NCBI GenBank assembly: GCA_037179385.1
Contig: CM074193.1
Span: 37,350,846-37,414,845, forward strand
Length of the DNA stretch: 64,000 nt
Reading direction: 5' to 3'
Origin: Holothuria scabra
Lineage: Eukaryota > Echinodermata > Holothuroidea > Aspidochirotida > Holothuriidae
In this document: piece after piece, positions 22,840-34,550 of the stretch
Numbering within the stretch: position 1 is the stretch's first letter
Layout: each line of letters starts with the position of its first letter
Notes under the pieces: model-generated
What the model saw: the letters and a program-made list of their open reading frames with translations, nothing else
Database searches by the model: none
What the model was told of the DNA's origin: nothing
Position numbers and translations under genes: made by a program

Positions 22840-23430
22840 TGGCATGGATGGATGCAAACAAACTGAAACCCAAACACGAGCAGATAAAGTGCAGGTTTTT
22901 GCATTGAACACAATTACATATAGTGTAGATAGACAAAAAAAAGGACAAGATGGCCTTCCAAAATGGTCGACAAATCACCCTTTCACATGGCTTTGTGTAA
23001 ATAAAAAGAAAACATCTCGAGCTGCTCCAACAAAGAGGTATATGCGTATTGAGGAATCACAAAAAAAGAAAACAAAAACACATATTCACGAACATTTATA
23101 TGAACAAAAAAAAACACTTCTTCCCTTACGATCGTTCACATGCAGCATGAAAGCCCTCAATTATGCGCAAGGCCGCCACCATGAAATGACTATATAAGAT
23201 GGGCGGGGATTTTTAAGCAACTTTGTACCAGGACATAGTTAACCGTTCCCTCTCTTATAGCAAATTGTCAAAAGATGTGATAGCGTTAATATTTTTAAAA
23301 GTAACAACAGTGCTGTCATTTATGTGTCGGAGTTCTTTTGATTATTTCATTTTGCTCCTCGCTGTAACCAAGCTTTCCAATTACTTATGCCACATAATTA
23401 TGCACGCAGATATACGTTGCTATATTATGT
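22840..23430. repeat. Segmental duplication unit A, right part (paralogous to 28190-28860)
   Basis: Shared words in order include CGACAAATCAC, CTCAATTATGNGCAAG, GCGGGGATTTTNAAGCAA, TTGTCAANAGATGTGA, CGCTGTAACCANNCTTNCCAA and CATAATTA. Copy B carries a MITE (28286-28465) at a point where this copy is uninterrupted (near 23017). Confidence 0.7.
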
Positions 23431-24557
23431 ACGTGTACGTGCATGCATGAATATGGTGCATACATGTGTGCGTTTACGTCAATTAATCTGTACACTGACA
23501 TGAAAGGAATATATGTTCACCTGTACGTCTTTACGTTAAGTCAATACTGCAATACACATTCATCATTCATCCCATTGTATGAGATAATACCGTGGTATGT
23601 TATTCTACATCCGACTAGAATGAAAAGGAAATAGACAGTCGCCCCTCCCAAAAATTAGCGCACTCTTGAAATATCTCCCTTAACTTGTCTTGCAGATACT
23701 TCTGAATATGTTTTGAACACAACTGTCAAAGGCAAAGGGTAAAGTATGGAGTCGGAGTTAACTTCAGTAGTAACCAAAAGATGATTGAAACGAAATCAGG
23801 ATGACGGTATGAGGGCCGGGGCTACAAAAATAATTTCCCTCAATGTGCTTGTTCTTGCTTGTTTAATTTAAGGTGACAACTGTGACAGGGAGTTGAATTT
23901 TTACAAGCTGGCTGGTCAGTTTGTTGTGTTTTTACCAAGCCTATCACGAATGATTGCTCACTATATCTGACAAAATTCAAACTCGGGAAACGTTCGCTAA
24001 CCACTTGTAGCCCCCTCGGGAGTGCAGCCAGACCGGTATTGCCCTTAGACATTTTCTGTCCACCCCTGTCAATGAAAACACTTTATATCTTGAACCTAAG
24101 TCAATATAACGAAGGGAGGAAGACGGCTATAGAAATAAAAAGGCCCCAACCAAATTTTGGCACCAATAAGCTGTTCCCTCTTGTGTGATCCTGGGAAGCC
24201 CTCTGACTAGAAGGTCCAGATAACAGGGGCACTTCCATCAGGGCTTGCCTGTTTGCACAGGGAATTGTCAGGGACAACTCCCTGATAGTACCCTGGTCAT
24301 GCATAGACCTGCAGGGATACCTAAAATGATTTACTTCTTCTCTCCACGTCAAAAAATTTATACTCAATATACTTAATTGCCTTCTTGCTTTTCCGCTCAG
24401 ACAAACTCAAGGCCTTTTCTATGGATTTTTTTTTTTGTTAACTTCATTTTTTATCTTGACTATCCTCTGTAAGATGCAAAATGTTTTCATGTAAGAGCTT
24501 GAAAAGGACGAAAATAAAAACAAAATTTCGCTCAGTCCACTTCTCAGTTGATTAAAC

Positions 24558-25640
24558 CTAAACTTCACTCACAGACATCTTAGGATTGATAAGTTGGTAG
24601 TCCGTTTTGTTGAGGGCGTCCTTTTCCTTGGTGTCCTTATCTTTCCTTAGTTCTTCAGTCATTTCTTTAGAAGTCACCCATTTGAAAGTGAAAGCCGAAA
24701 TCGTAGCACCAACGATCAGTATTGTACCGATGCCGATGAAAATATCAGGGTAAATCCGAAAGATGAGAAACTGCAGAATGTAAGTGATTAATATCGTTAA
24801 CAATGTTAAGCTAAGTGTAGCAAATATGGCCTTTTCAGTTTTGGCGGCTAGGTGATAGAATTGAACACCGATAAACCCGCTCACGCCGATTGCAAGCAAG
24901 TAAAATAGTTCTACCACATCTTTTGGAACCGACCATTTTCCAATGAATGTATTTAAAGTGATATTCGTCGACAACGCGACAAATCCAAATGTAAGAGTCA
25001 TGACTGACGCATTAGCCGACTTTAATCTTAGTTTTCGACTAATTACACAAGGTACGGCGAACAAGAAGAGGGCACCAATGGCCCACAGAGTGCCAATGAA
25101 ATGGGAATCCTGCTGCACGGAATTTGCTGCCATTTTATCAAAAATAAAGACTGGTTTTGAAATTAAGAACACACCTGCCATAGAGAAGAGAGAAATTATG
25201 ACGTCATAGTAAGCCAATTTCTCTTTCAAAAATATTCTCGCCAAAATTCCACTAAGCAAGGGGGAACTGTATACAATAGCGTTGACATCCCCAGCAGGAG
25301 CTAGACTGTACGCAATAAACATAGTTGTCTGAACAGCTGTATTTGAGCATCCATTCGCCAAAATCCAGAAGAACTGTTTGACGGAACAAGTTGGTTTATC
25401 ACGATTGACCCAAACATCGATCAGGGACATCAGAACCAAAAATAGAGCTCTGACTGAACCTGATTCTAAAACGTGAACGGATGATAACAGTTGTACAAAT
25501 ATCCCAAGGCATCCGTAACCCAAACCCGAAATGACGATGTACATCACGCCACGATGAATATAGAGAGATTTTCTGACATTCTCCATCTTTACGTTCAAAT
25601 TTTGAAGAGCATATGAATGAGTCTCATGAGGATACATCAA
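24558..25640 (-). CDS. SLC35G-like drug/metabolite-superfamily transporter, gene A
   Basis: This is an uninterrupted 360-residue frame with about ten hydrophobic segments and two EamA-type halves (roughly residues 30-165 and 175-330 from the first Met). A conserved family feature is the ...SSPLLSGILARIFLKEK stretch ending the fourth helix. The Met at residue 19 (base 25586) aligns with the only start of gene B, so translation probably begins there and the upstream 18 residues are probably leader. A splice acceptor (CTTTTGTTTTGCAG, exon from 25756) lies upstream, matching gene B, so the coding exon is the last exon after at least one 5' non-coding exon. SLC35G members are multi-pass membrane proteins. 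The substrate is unknown. No frame damage is visible. Confidence 0.88.
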   Translation of the reverse strand: MMYPHETHSYALQNLNVKMENVRKSLYIHRGVMYIVISGLGYGCLGIFVQLLSSVHVLESGSVRALFLVLMSLIDVWVNRDKPTCSVKQFFWILANGCSNTAVQTTMFIAYSLAPAGDVNAIVYSSPLLSGILARIFLKEKLAYYDVIISLFSMAGVFLISKPVFIFDKMAANSVQQDSHFIGTLWAIGALFLFAVPCVISRKLRLKSANASVMTLTFGFVALSTNITLNTFIGKWSVPKDVVELFYLLAIGVSGFIGVQFYHLAAKTEKAIFATLSLTLLTILITYILQFLIFRIYPDIFIGIGTILIVGATISAFTFKWVTSKEMTEELRKDKDTKEKDALNKTDYQLINPKMSVSEV

Positions 25641-25756
25641 TGAAGATTGTATTTTATACGTATAATATGCCTTTTGGAATTCGTCTTGAAAACTTCTTCC
25701 GATTTACTCCAAGTGTCCTGAATTTATCTTCCTCATAATTAAGAAAACCACCATTT

Positions 25757-27203
25757 CTGCAAAACAAAAGGAAACTTAAAGAGTAAGTCAACTCAAAAAA
25801 TTCAGAAATTTATATTACAGACTATGAAAAAACGCACATTTTTAGGAAAAGCCCAAGTCACACGTGTGACTCGTGCGAAATAAAACTTAGGCTTTATGAT
25901 TTGGCCCGGGGTTTTAAGACATTAATATTCCACGATAGCTCTTTAGCTGGTGGATGCAAAGGCGCTTTTAATAAGCAGGGTATGAAATTAGTTTGATTCT
26001 TATGATCCAAAAAAGGAAATACATGAGCGTATAGAATCTTTGAAGTCATGTTCGTTTCCGACGCTAGTTTTGTTTCTTGCTTGGTTTGTTAATATTGGGG
26101 AAATTCGCTGAAAATAAGAAAAAAAAGGTGTAGACTTGAACAACGTTTCCGGCAGAGGACGTGTTTCAGCCAAGGGAGAACAATTGGAGCACAATGTATC
26201 TTATGAGCATAGGTACAATCTCCGTTATTTCAAGATAAATCGTTCGAAATAGTCTTCGATATTGTTAGAAATAGTCATCATGAAAAGTAAAATTCCCGAA
26301 TGGCAAAATGCCAACCCTCAGGGGACCAGCAACCCGAAGCAACGACAAAAGCGGGTTTACCGAAAGCAACCTAAACGCATGCGTGGCGGAACGGAAACAT
26401 TGCGGACTGAAGGTCAGTAAAGGCATGTCCACACAGGACTGCAGGATACGTTGCGTTTCGTCACGATCGATGCAGAAAAAAAGTTGACGTATCCGGCAGG
26501 ATGCGTCAAATTTTGGCAAAGTTCATGTGCGTTCAGAAACAGAGCTGACGTACGGAAGCATGTGTCAACTTTGATTTCTTTCATGTTTTTCTTTCATTAA
26601 ATGCAATTTAACGGGATATGGATGCAAAATGGTACTATGTTTGAGCTTGAAATCACAATGAAACACGCCTGTAAAATAAGTAGAAAAGCTCATTTTTGGC
26701 ATTTTTTTCACAAATTGGGAATGTAAACGTAGGCCTATGATTCTTTGGGTACCCACTACCCTTTTGATATTATTGACTTCGGTAGTGGAAAACAGTTTTA
26801 TTCTTGTTGGGACGGTAGGCAGGGGAAGTCTGGACACTAGAAATGGCTGCACAGGGACATTTCACGGCACACGAGAAAATATAAATATACAATGTAGTGT
26901 ATATAACCAGTGGCGTAGCTTCGGGGCTTATGCAAGGTCATCGTCCCTAATAGAGTCGCTCATGGTAGTTATATTGATTATCGTGAGTGACGGTGACTGT
27001 AGCCGGTTTGCTGTGGGTTTTCCCACGACTTAAATACACTTTTTTGTCAATCAGCATGCATTGTTGTTTTTTAAACTAATTTTTTTTCCTTTTGAAATTC
27101 TTCAATTAGTGGAAGCTCAAATATATACTCCGAACGTGGTCTCACATTCCTTTAAGACACCACAGGTACAAGGAGCATGAACTTTTCTAACCTGTTCTGA
27201 CCT
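25757..27203. other. Upstream region of SLC35G gene A; otherwise no recognised gene
   Basis: It begins with the intron that ends at the gene A acceptor. CAGTGGCGTAGC at about 26911 looks like the left end of a hAT-like element, but no partner end could be read. Nothing else is supported. Confidence 0.35.
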
Positions 27204-27545
27204 CAGTGACGGCTCAGAATGACAAAATGGAAGTGAGGGTGGTAAACTTAGGGCAAAGGATAATGTCAGAAAATTTTTCGGATCCAGCGCAAAACCGAGC
27301 CCAAAGCGCCCTCTCCTGGGGGAGGGGGGGTCCAGGTGGCGAAGCTCCCGAAAGCTGTGAAGTTGTAGCATACGGTACTTCTGGATGAAAAATGAAGCCT
27401 CTGGCTAAGTAAATTATGATTTTTTTGATTAACCCACCTTCTAACTGACGAAACTTGGGGGGGGGGGGGGGGGGGAAGTGGTGGAAAGGACAAAATATGG
27501 GGGGAAATGCCCTTATGCCCCCACGCCGTATCATCGAAACTGACT
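27204..27545. mobile_element. hAT-like element, CAGTGACGGC terminus, related to 38882-39630
   Basis: The left end CAGTGACGGCTCAGAATG and the interior GGGCAAAGGATAATGTCAGA, TCCAGGTGGCGAAGC and GAAAAATGAAG align in order with the element at 38882. A poly-G run of about 19 bases lies at 27458-27476. The right end and target duplication are unclear. Confidence 0.6.
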
Positions 27546-27609
27546 GACTTCTATGTATGGGTAATTTTGTGACTTTCCTATTCACATTTCTTTCATTGCG
27601 TATTACACA

Positions 27610-28070
27610 TATGCTTTTTAAGATAAAAATGTCTCTACACTATATCGTATTAACGGAAATTTGGCTTTTCCGGATGTAGAAGTTCCGGGCTCGTTGAAAG
27701 TCTAATACGCACCTAGAAAAAGAGCGAAAATTTTTCTCAAGAGTAAATATTTACAACAAGGAACTGTGCAGGAGTCTTTAAGATTAAAAACTCCTTCATA
27801 TCAGCCAATAATATTTCAGAACATCTCAGGATTTTTGGTATTTCTATTCGTGCGATCTTTATTGCTTAAATTTCAAGTATTTCGAGCAATTTATAATTTG
27901 GTCTGAGTGATAATTCAACACTTGTAGAGGCTATCGTATACAAATTACAGACAAAAATCATTATATGTGCATAACATCCAGCCGAGAGTATTTCAATTCC
28001 TACATTGTGCACAGGCTGTTAAAAGTGCATATCAACTCGTCGACAACAACGCTGCCAACAGTATGTAATG
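27610..28070. repeat. Segmental duplication unit B, left part (paralogous to 17800-18280)
   Basis: It contains the same ordered words as unit A (AGAAGTTCCGGGCTC, ACATCTCAGGATTTTTGGTA, GTGCGATCTTTATTGCTTAA, TTTGGTCTGAGTGATAATTCA, GTGCATAACATC). Between this and the right part there are only about 120 bp, where unit A has about 4.5 kb. Confidence 0.7.
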
Positions 28071-28189
28071 GTTTGGCAATTGCTTGGGCCATCCTCACGC
28101 CAGCAATTGTTTCGTTTAGTAGTTAACAATCCAAAACCTCAGTGTAAGTAGTTAGACACATAATCTGAATTTAATACAAATCAACCATC

Positions 28190-28860
28190 ACATGGTACAA
28201 TAGACGAGAGAAGTGAGATGGCTTGAAATAGCCGACAAATCACACCGTCACTTTCTTTCCTATATATATCAACAACAAACAATCCTACGATCCTGGGCAA
28301 AACTTGTCGGGCACCCAGTTCCTCTTCCAATGTTCACGACCCACTGCACTGCGAGTCTTTCGCTGTAACACTGGGAGAGGGAGCGAGGGATTCATTTTAG
28401 CCCTCTAACTAGGATATAAAAACCATCCTACGACAAAGTTTCCCCAAAAGTTTTGTCAAAGATTTAACTGCTCTAAACAAGGTATACACATTTTAAGGAA
28501 TTCACAAACATGCGAAAAGTAAATGAAAAACAACAACAACAACAACAAAATTACATGAGCAATGATAAGAAAATATATCTTTCTCTTTGATTTTCAGAGC
28601 ATGGAGACTCTCAATTATGTGCAAGACCGTGGTCATAGGGGGGAGGGGGCGGGGATTTTCAAGCAATTTTGAAACAGGAAACAGGCACCGCATCCCCCTC
28701 TTTCAACAATTGTCAACAGATGTGACGTACGTTAATAGTAGAGTAACAACTGTTCCATCCTTATTTGGTCGATAAACTTTTAATTATTTTCTTTCGCTCT
28801 TCGCTGTAACCAGTCTTCCCAAACACGTAGTGTTCCATAATTACGTAGACTACGTGTTTG
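28190..28860. repeat. Segmental duplication unit B, right part
   Basis: It aligns with 22840-23430 and is interrupted by a MITE at 28286-28465 and a short CAA microsatellite (about 28530-28548). Confidence 0.7.
28286..28465. mobile_element. MITE, TACAATCTTGGACAAAA family, copy 4, absent from the paralogous site
   Basis: TACGATCCTGGGCAAAACTT...GGGCACCC at the left and AAAAGTTTTGTCAAAGATTTA at the right are diverged terminal repeats. Unit A is continuous across the equivalent position near 23017, so this copy arrived after the duplication or was lost from A. Confidence 0.75.
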
Positions 28861-28899
28861 GAAAGAACTTTGCCAATCTGTGCGGATATTTTGATTTGT

Positions 28900-29157
28900 A
28901 CTGCAAGAATGTGAAAATTAAATGCATACTAGTTATTTCTTGACGTCACACCCACGGACAGGCTTTATCTTTTATCGAACTACGCGTGCATTATGAAAAC
29001 TTCCTGTCGGTGTGACGTCACAAAAATACCAGTAAACATTACATTTTCAGACAGCTCTGATGTAAATCATGTATTCACACTGGTTAGCAAATTGTAGGAC
29101 TTTAAAAAAGTTCACTACAATCGGATCGCAATCCGATCCGATTCGTTCTAGTTTGAC
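28900..29157 (-). mobile_element. MITE, GAATTCGGATCGG family, partial copy
   Basis: On the minus strand it starts GCGGTCAAACTAGAACGAAT, then CGGATCGGATTGCGATCCG. The interior holds TGACGTCACACC(C/A)AC words also seen at 35575. TGACGTCACACCCACGGACAGG and its inverse CCTGTCGGTGTGACGTCA form an internal hairpin. Confidence 0.6.
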
Positions 29158-29669
29158 CGCAACTTAAACTATGCAGGCTGTACTTGCAGGCAAGTACATA
29201 TCGCAGCCCCTGACCCTTGTATTGGGAATTGGTCTCTGTTGAAGACTCGGAAATGGCTAGTTTGGTTGGGTTTTGACAAATAAGTTGAAAACATTTTTTG
29301 GAATTCCGCACCAATTGCCCCCCCCCCCCGACCACCTGAATATAACCCTTATTCCTAACTTAACCCTTATAACGGCTTGCCTTAGTGCCAGTAACCCCAA
29401 CCCCCACACTGATCCCAAAACGACTGGCAACTGGCTGGAAAAACCGAAGGAAACGACGGTACATTTCATGCCAATGCCAGGAAGTGACATAGGCGCAGGG
29501 GAGGCCTAGCGTCTAACTGCGTGTCCTCAAACTCTCTTGGGAAAGTTTGTCTCAATTTACATTACACACAGACTATTTAATGCACAGTGTATAGGCTTAA
29601 GTAGTACTCGATCCAAGGAAATGCAATGGCAGCTTCGGACCCCTGCTCGATCAGTGCTACGGTAGGCCT

Positions 29670-29790
29670 AAAGTTTTACGCACCGAATACAGAACTTGCG
29701 CTAGGGGCTCAGGATAAGCAACGAAGTAGGGAAAACAAGTCCGACCTAACCAATTGGATGGCAACTGAGCCGTAAAACTGTATCTAACGA
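29670..29790 (+). repeat. SINE body fragment, opposite orientation
   Basis: The reverse complement contains CAGTTTTACGGCTCAGTTGCC, CCAATTGGTTAGGTCGGACTTGTTTTCCC, matching the SINE body at 8724 and 13862. Confidence 0.55.
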
Positions 29791-30867
29791 ACCGACTAAC
29801 CGATTTCACTGAACAAATTCCAATTGTGCACTGCATGTTCATTGAGAATTATACGTAGTCTTTACATGTGCACGCCTCGCCACGTTATACAATTATCACC
29901 GACACGCACGTTCGTACGGTAGGCATACTGTTTCACACTAGCAGTAGCATGGTGGGTCGCTGAATGACGCCCCGACCATTTCAAAATGGTTATACAGAAT
30001 GAAACAAACCTTAACACTGTCCTGCTTGCCGTTTTCAAATGGTTTGTAACCCACGGATGTATTAATGCCCACAGTTCTCAATCCCCAATCCAAAATTTAG
30101 ATAAAGAGAGATCGATTTAATTCGAAATTTTCTCCGTCGTCAACCTTGAAATAGCACCGATAGTGACGAATTTTCCATATATGTAGTGTGTAACCATTTT
30201 CATCGACATTGTACACTTACGTGTAGGTAACTACGTAGCAAGCCGTATGGTTTAGTCCTTGACACGAGTCAACATTGTAGCACAGAAGTGTTGAGCAACG
30301 GAGTCTGCTCAGCAGTCAGGCGTTTTGGAGTCTGATATACACTACCGTGCAAAACTTATTTCGCTTGTTGACCTAACCTGCCTAAGAAAGACGTTAAGTT
30401 TGGTCAAGTTATAAACACAGTAAAATAACCTAATAACTTAGTTTATGCACTCATCACATTAAACATGAGTAAATACGTCAGATGAAGGAGCACTTCGAGC
30501 AGTGTACACCAGAACGAGGTAAATTTCGTTATTTTGGTGTAGTAGTATTTCCAAATGTTAAAAATAAACATAAATGTAGGAAGTAGTTGGAAAAACCTTG
30601 AAAATTAATCACATTTAGATACAAACGTACCTGAAATGGATTCATCATTGTGCAAAACGAACCACTGGATAGTTCCAACAGGGTTAGGCTCATTTTACTT
30701 ACGGTACTAATGTGCTACTTGGTACTTTTTGAGGATGCGTCATTTCCGGGCCCGCGTCACTTTCGGTGCCTTTAGTATTTGAGTATTGTACAAATATGTG
30801 TTTACACGAAAGGGGATATTGAAAAATAATTGAACAGCACTTCCACTTTGAACAACAATGGTGGGTG

Positions 30868-31352
30868 AATTTTCAGAAAAAAAGTAATTTGGAGGAAGTA
30901 AACTGGATGTTTTGTCATTCATTACATGTGTTTAAGCCCTACTGAAGAACAAAATAGCTAAGTAGAATAAGATGAATTTTATATAATCATGCATTGAATA
31001 TAGAAATTGAGGTAATTGAGACTATAATCTTGGGAAAATGTTTTTAAATATGGAAACACTGGAGAAAAATCATAATCCCCTTCCACTAGGCCTTTTCACC
31101 AGGCCTTTTCCCCCCGGGCAGGTTAATTCCACTGATTCCACAACACTGATCTGTCAATTTTCAGGAAAGAATTATTTGGCAAATATGATCTGGATATTGT
31201 TCATTCTTTTTCTGTGCGTCAATCCACTAAAAGAACAAAAGTAGCTATGGAAAGTTCATTTGCATTTAATCAAGGTAATAAATACGAAATTTAAGGCAAT
31301 ATCAGACCATGATATTGAGAATTCCCTCTGTTCATGGAAACACTGGAAAACA
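30868..31352. repeat. Old tandem duplication, unit ~285 bp
   Basis: AATTTTCAG..AAA.AAT..TTTGG, ...CTGGATNTT.T.CATTC, ...CTAN.GAACAAAANTAGCTA and ATGGAAACACTGGA recur in order about 283-288 bases apart (for example 30868 and 31156, 31051 and 31334). The copies are strongly diverged. No protein is supported. Confidence 0.6.
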
Positions 31353-32611
31353 GCGTTACGAAATCGCCCTGTGCAGTTGTCCAATGGCGTGGATACGTCT
31401 GCAGTGATCACGTGCCAATATATACGGCAGAAAAGAAAATGTACCTGGGGACGCGCCACATAAGTGGGCGGAAGAGCACCCGAGCAAGTCTGGAAATCCA
31501 ACAATCGAAACCGTTGGATTCGATTAATTCTTATTCGTTTAGTTGAAAACTTTATCAGGGATTTTTATACACTTGCTTATCAATGTGGCGTGATTTCATC
31601 GGGGCTACCCCAAACTAGTGATCGCCAATAATGATGAAAACTGACTCAATCCAAACACGGTTAATGTTTGTTAAATATTTGTTGCCCTGTGGGGGAATGT
31701 ACAGCCATTGTATTCACCTTCTAAACATTTTCGCCCCCTACAGAATTATAATAATAATAAACATCTAACGTGATTCTCCCCCTCCCTGTGGAAGACTTTT
31801 CACCCCATTGGACAATTTTTTGCCCACACCACAACCTTGTCTTACTATGAGCCTGGATAAAACAAGTCCTTATAACGCAGTCGTTGCTAACGCATGTATA
31901 GAATATTTTCACGTGACATCATGATTTGATTAGCCACGCCCACTGCCGGTCAAAGTCAACTGTCCTCATGTCGTCAGCATGTTCTCAGCTTGCCAAACGC
32001 CACTACACAGTTGTTTGCTGGCAGTCAAGGAACAGGCATGGCTTGTGACGTGAGTGAAAACACTTTATCCTACAGGTTTTGTCCTGCAGTCAGTAATGCG
32101 GCGGCGCTTGTGACGTTAGTGGAACACTTTACAGTTGGCCCTCCGTTAATTTAAAAAGGAGGGGAGGGGGGTTAGGGTATAAAAATTACAGCGTACCCAA
32201 CCAAAACTTGATGTCAGTGAACCATGCCCCTAATGTGATGGCGGCACTTGTATCAACAGACTTAAATTATTATTGTGTGTTAGAATAACTTATTGTCTAG
32301 AAGTTCCTGATTTCAAGGACACGTCCTGCAAGGCTTGTCTGTTTACAGGCTTCTAACACAATATTATGCATAGGCTGGTAGTAGTACCTTAAATGATTTA
32401 GTTCTTTTTCTCCCCACATCACATCACTTTATACGCAACATATTAAGCTTTCTTGTTTTTCGCAAATATATCTTGTTTTCGATGTATTTTGTCTTTTTTT
32501 ATGTTAACTTAAAGATGTCTTTGCTTTCAAGAAAGTGCTAAAAACAGGTAAGTGCTAAAAAAAGGAAATAAACGCAAAAATTCGATCAGTCCGCTTCTCA
32601 GTTGATTAAAC
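31353..32611. other. Gene-less stretch, includes 3' flank of SLC35G gene B
   Basis: At 32295-32520 the sequence aligns with the 3' flank of gene A (24200-24410), for example GCTTGTCTGTTT.CA, ATGCATAG, CCTAAATGATTTA-like and CTTCTTGCTTTTCGC-like words. The duplication therefore reaches past the coding exon. Confidence 0.45.
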
Positions 32612-33640
32612 CTAAATCTCACTGACAGAAATGTTAGGATTGATAAGTTGGTAATCCGTATGGTTGAGGGCGTTCTTTTCCTTGCTGTCCTTATCTTTCC
32701 TTTGTTGTTCGGTCGTCTCTTTAGAAGTCACCCATTTGACAGTGAAAGCCGCAATTGTAGCACCAACGATCACTATTATACCGATGCCAATGAAAATATC
32801 AGGGTAAATCCGAAAGATGAGAAACTGCAGAATGTAAGTGATTAATATCGTTAACAATGTTAAGCCAAGTGTAGCAAATATGGCCTTTTCAGTTTTGGCG
32901 GCTAGGTGATAGAATTGAACACCGATAAACCCGCTCACGCCGATTGCAAGCAAGTACATTAGTTCCACAATATCTTTTGGAACCGACCATTGTCCAATGA
33001 AAGTATTTAAAGTAGCATTTGTCGACAACGCCACAAATCCAAACGTTAATGTCATGACCGAAGCACTTGTTGACTTAAATCTTAGTTTTCGACTAATAAC
33101 AGGGGGTATGGCGAACAAACAGAGGGCACCAATGGCCCACAGAGTGCCAATGAAATGGAAATCGTCCTGCACGGAATCTGTTTCCATTTTACCAAAAATA
33201 AAGACTGGTTTTGAAATGAAGAAAACACCTGCCAGAGATAAGAGGGATATTATGACGTCATAGTAAGCCAATTTCTCTTTCAGGAATATTCGCGCCAAAA
33301 TTCCGCTAAGCAAGGGAGAACTGTATACAATAGCGTTGACATCCCCAGCAGGAGCTAGACTGTATGCTATAAACAGAGTTGTCTGAACAGCTGTACATGA
33401 ACATCCATTTGCCAAAATCCAGAAGAACTGTTTGACGGAACAAGTTGGCTTCACGTGACTGACACAGAGATCGATCAGTGACAGCAAAACCAAAAATAGA
33501 GCTCTGACTGAACCTGATTCTAAAACGTGCACGGATGGCAAAAGTTGTACAAATATCCCAAGGCATCCGTACCCCAAACCCGAAATGACGATGTACAATA
33601 CGCCACGATGAATGCAGAGAAATTCTCTGACATTCTCCAT
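32612..33640 (-). CDS. SLC35G-like drug/metabolite-superfamily transporter, gene B
   Basis: This is an intact 342-residue frame starting MENVREFLCIHRG. It aligns without gaps to gene A from A's residue 19, with about 46 differences by hand count (roughly 87% identity). It has ten predicted membrane segments, with KEK after helix 4 and a charged C-tail ending SVSEI. Helices 4-5 and the VSGFIGVQFYHLAAKTEKAI segment are identical in A and B, while the loop near residues 148-160 differs most. That pattern fits purifying selection on the transport core. A splice acceptor (TTTTGTTTTGCAG) puts the start of this exon at base 33839. The two genes probably arose by local tandem duplication. The substrate is unknown. 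Confidence 0.9.
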   Translation of the reverse strand: MENVREFLCIHRGVLYIVISGLGYGCLGIFVQLLPSVHVLESGSVRALFLVLLSLIDLCVSHVKPTCSVKQFFWILANGCSCTAVQTTLFIAYSLAPAGDVNAIVYSSPLLSGILARIFLKEKLAYYDVIISLLSLAGVFFISKPVFIFGKMETDSVQDDFHFIGTLWAIGALCLFAIPPVISRKLRFKSTSASVMTLTFGFVALSTNATLNTFIGQWSVPKDIVELMYLLAIGVSGFIGVQFYHLAAKTEKAIFATLGLTLLTILITYILQFLIFRIYPDIFIGIGIIVIVGATIAAFTVKWVTSKETTEQQRKDKDSKEKNALNHTDYQLINPNISVSEI

Positions 33641-33839
33641 CTTTAAAGCTAGAAAGCCTCCTTTTCAAATTTAAACACTCACGAAAGCTTTTAAAGACCC
33701 ACGAGATCACAGTCATCAATTTGACGAAGGATGTTTAGACCAGGAGTCAGAAGTGTTTTTCAGATGTCTGCTACCGATCTTGTAATTATCCTCGAAACAT
33801 TCGTCTTCCACTCCAAACAAACCAAAGAAACAACCATCA

Positions 33840-34550
33840 CTGCAAAACAAAAGTAAACTTTTTAACTGCTGTGGAAAGTTTTTTTTTTCAGCTAATATGA
33901 GAGATTACTCAAAGCCGTAAAAACTTATAAAGTATATGATGTTACGAAGCCGTGGTAGAGCACATTATAGTCGCACCAGGGAGCTGCAGTGTTACTTGGT
34001 AAAGCTCCTTAAATTCCCTGGTCGCACTTACAGCTTCACGAGACAGTAGTACTGAAGCCGAGAACTTCGTGGTATAGGGAGAACACGCAAATCGATTTCT
34101 CTGTACCATCAGTCCAACAAAAAGAAGAGGGCGTACTTCAAGAGAGTCTTGTTACAACATGTAATGTACTGCATACATTACATCCTCAACATTAATGGAC
34201 GAGTCTCAATGCTATTAGAAAACAGAGCCCATTAGACAAAAACAGTGCATTCGTACCCATTTTTGTGTGCAACAACATGAAAATAAGGGAGTAAGTGTTT
34301 TGATATTGGTAACTAAATGCGAGAACACCAAGTCTCAAGTCTCAAAAATTTATAGCAGGTGAAAACATGCAAAGTATTACCTAAACCACCTTTTTGCCCA
34401 TTTACTCTTTTTTTGAGGGTCTTCTGCTAAAGATAACTATCTGGTATACTGACAAATTTCTGCGTATGGTGCCATTCTGTGATCTTTGTATTTGAACTGT
34501 GTATTTTGCAACTTGTCTTAGTTAGGCAAGTTTCTGACGAAGACAGTAAA
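33840..34550. other. Gene-less stretch upstream of SLC35G gene B
   Basis: It holds the intron ending at the gene B acceptor. No second exon or promoter could be placed by eye. Confidence 0.35.

Noticed and set aside
22844..23197. 117-residue + strand frame in duplication unit A
   Set aside because: The paralogous unit B does not keep the frame and has a MITE in it; composition is low complexity, lysine and threonine rich.
24943..25209. 88-residue + strand frame, also present at 32997-33263 over gene B
   Set aside because: It is exactly antisense to the SLC35G coding exon in both paralogs. Its conservation follows from the coding strand.
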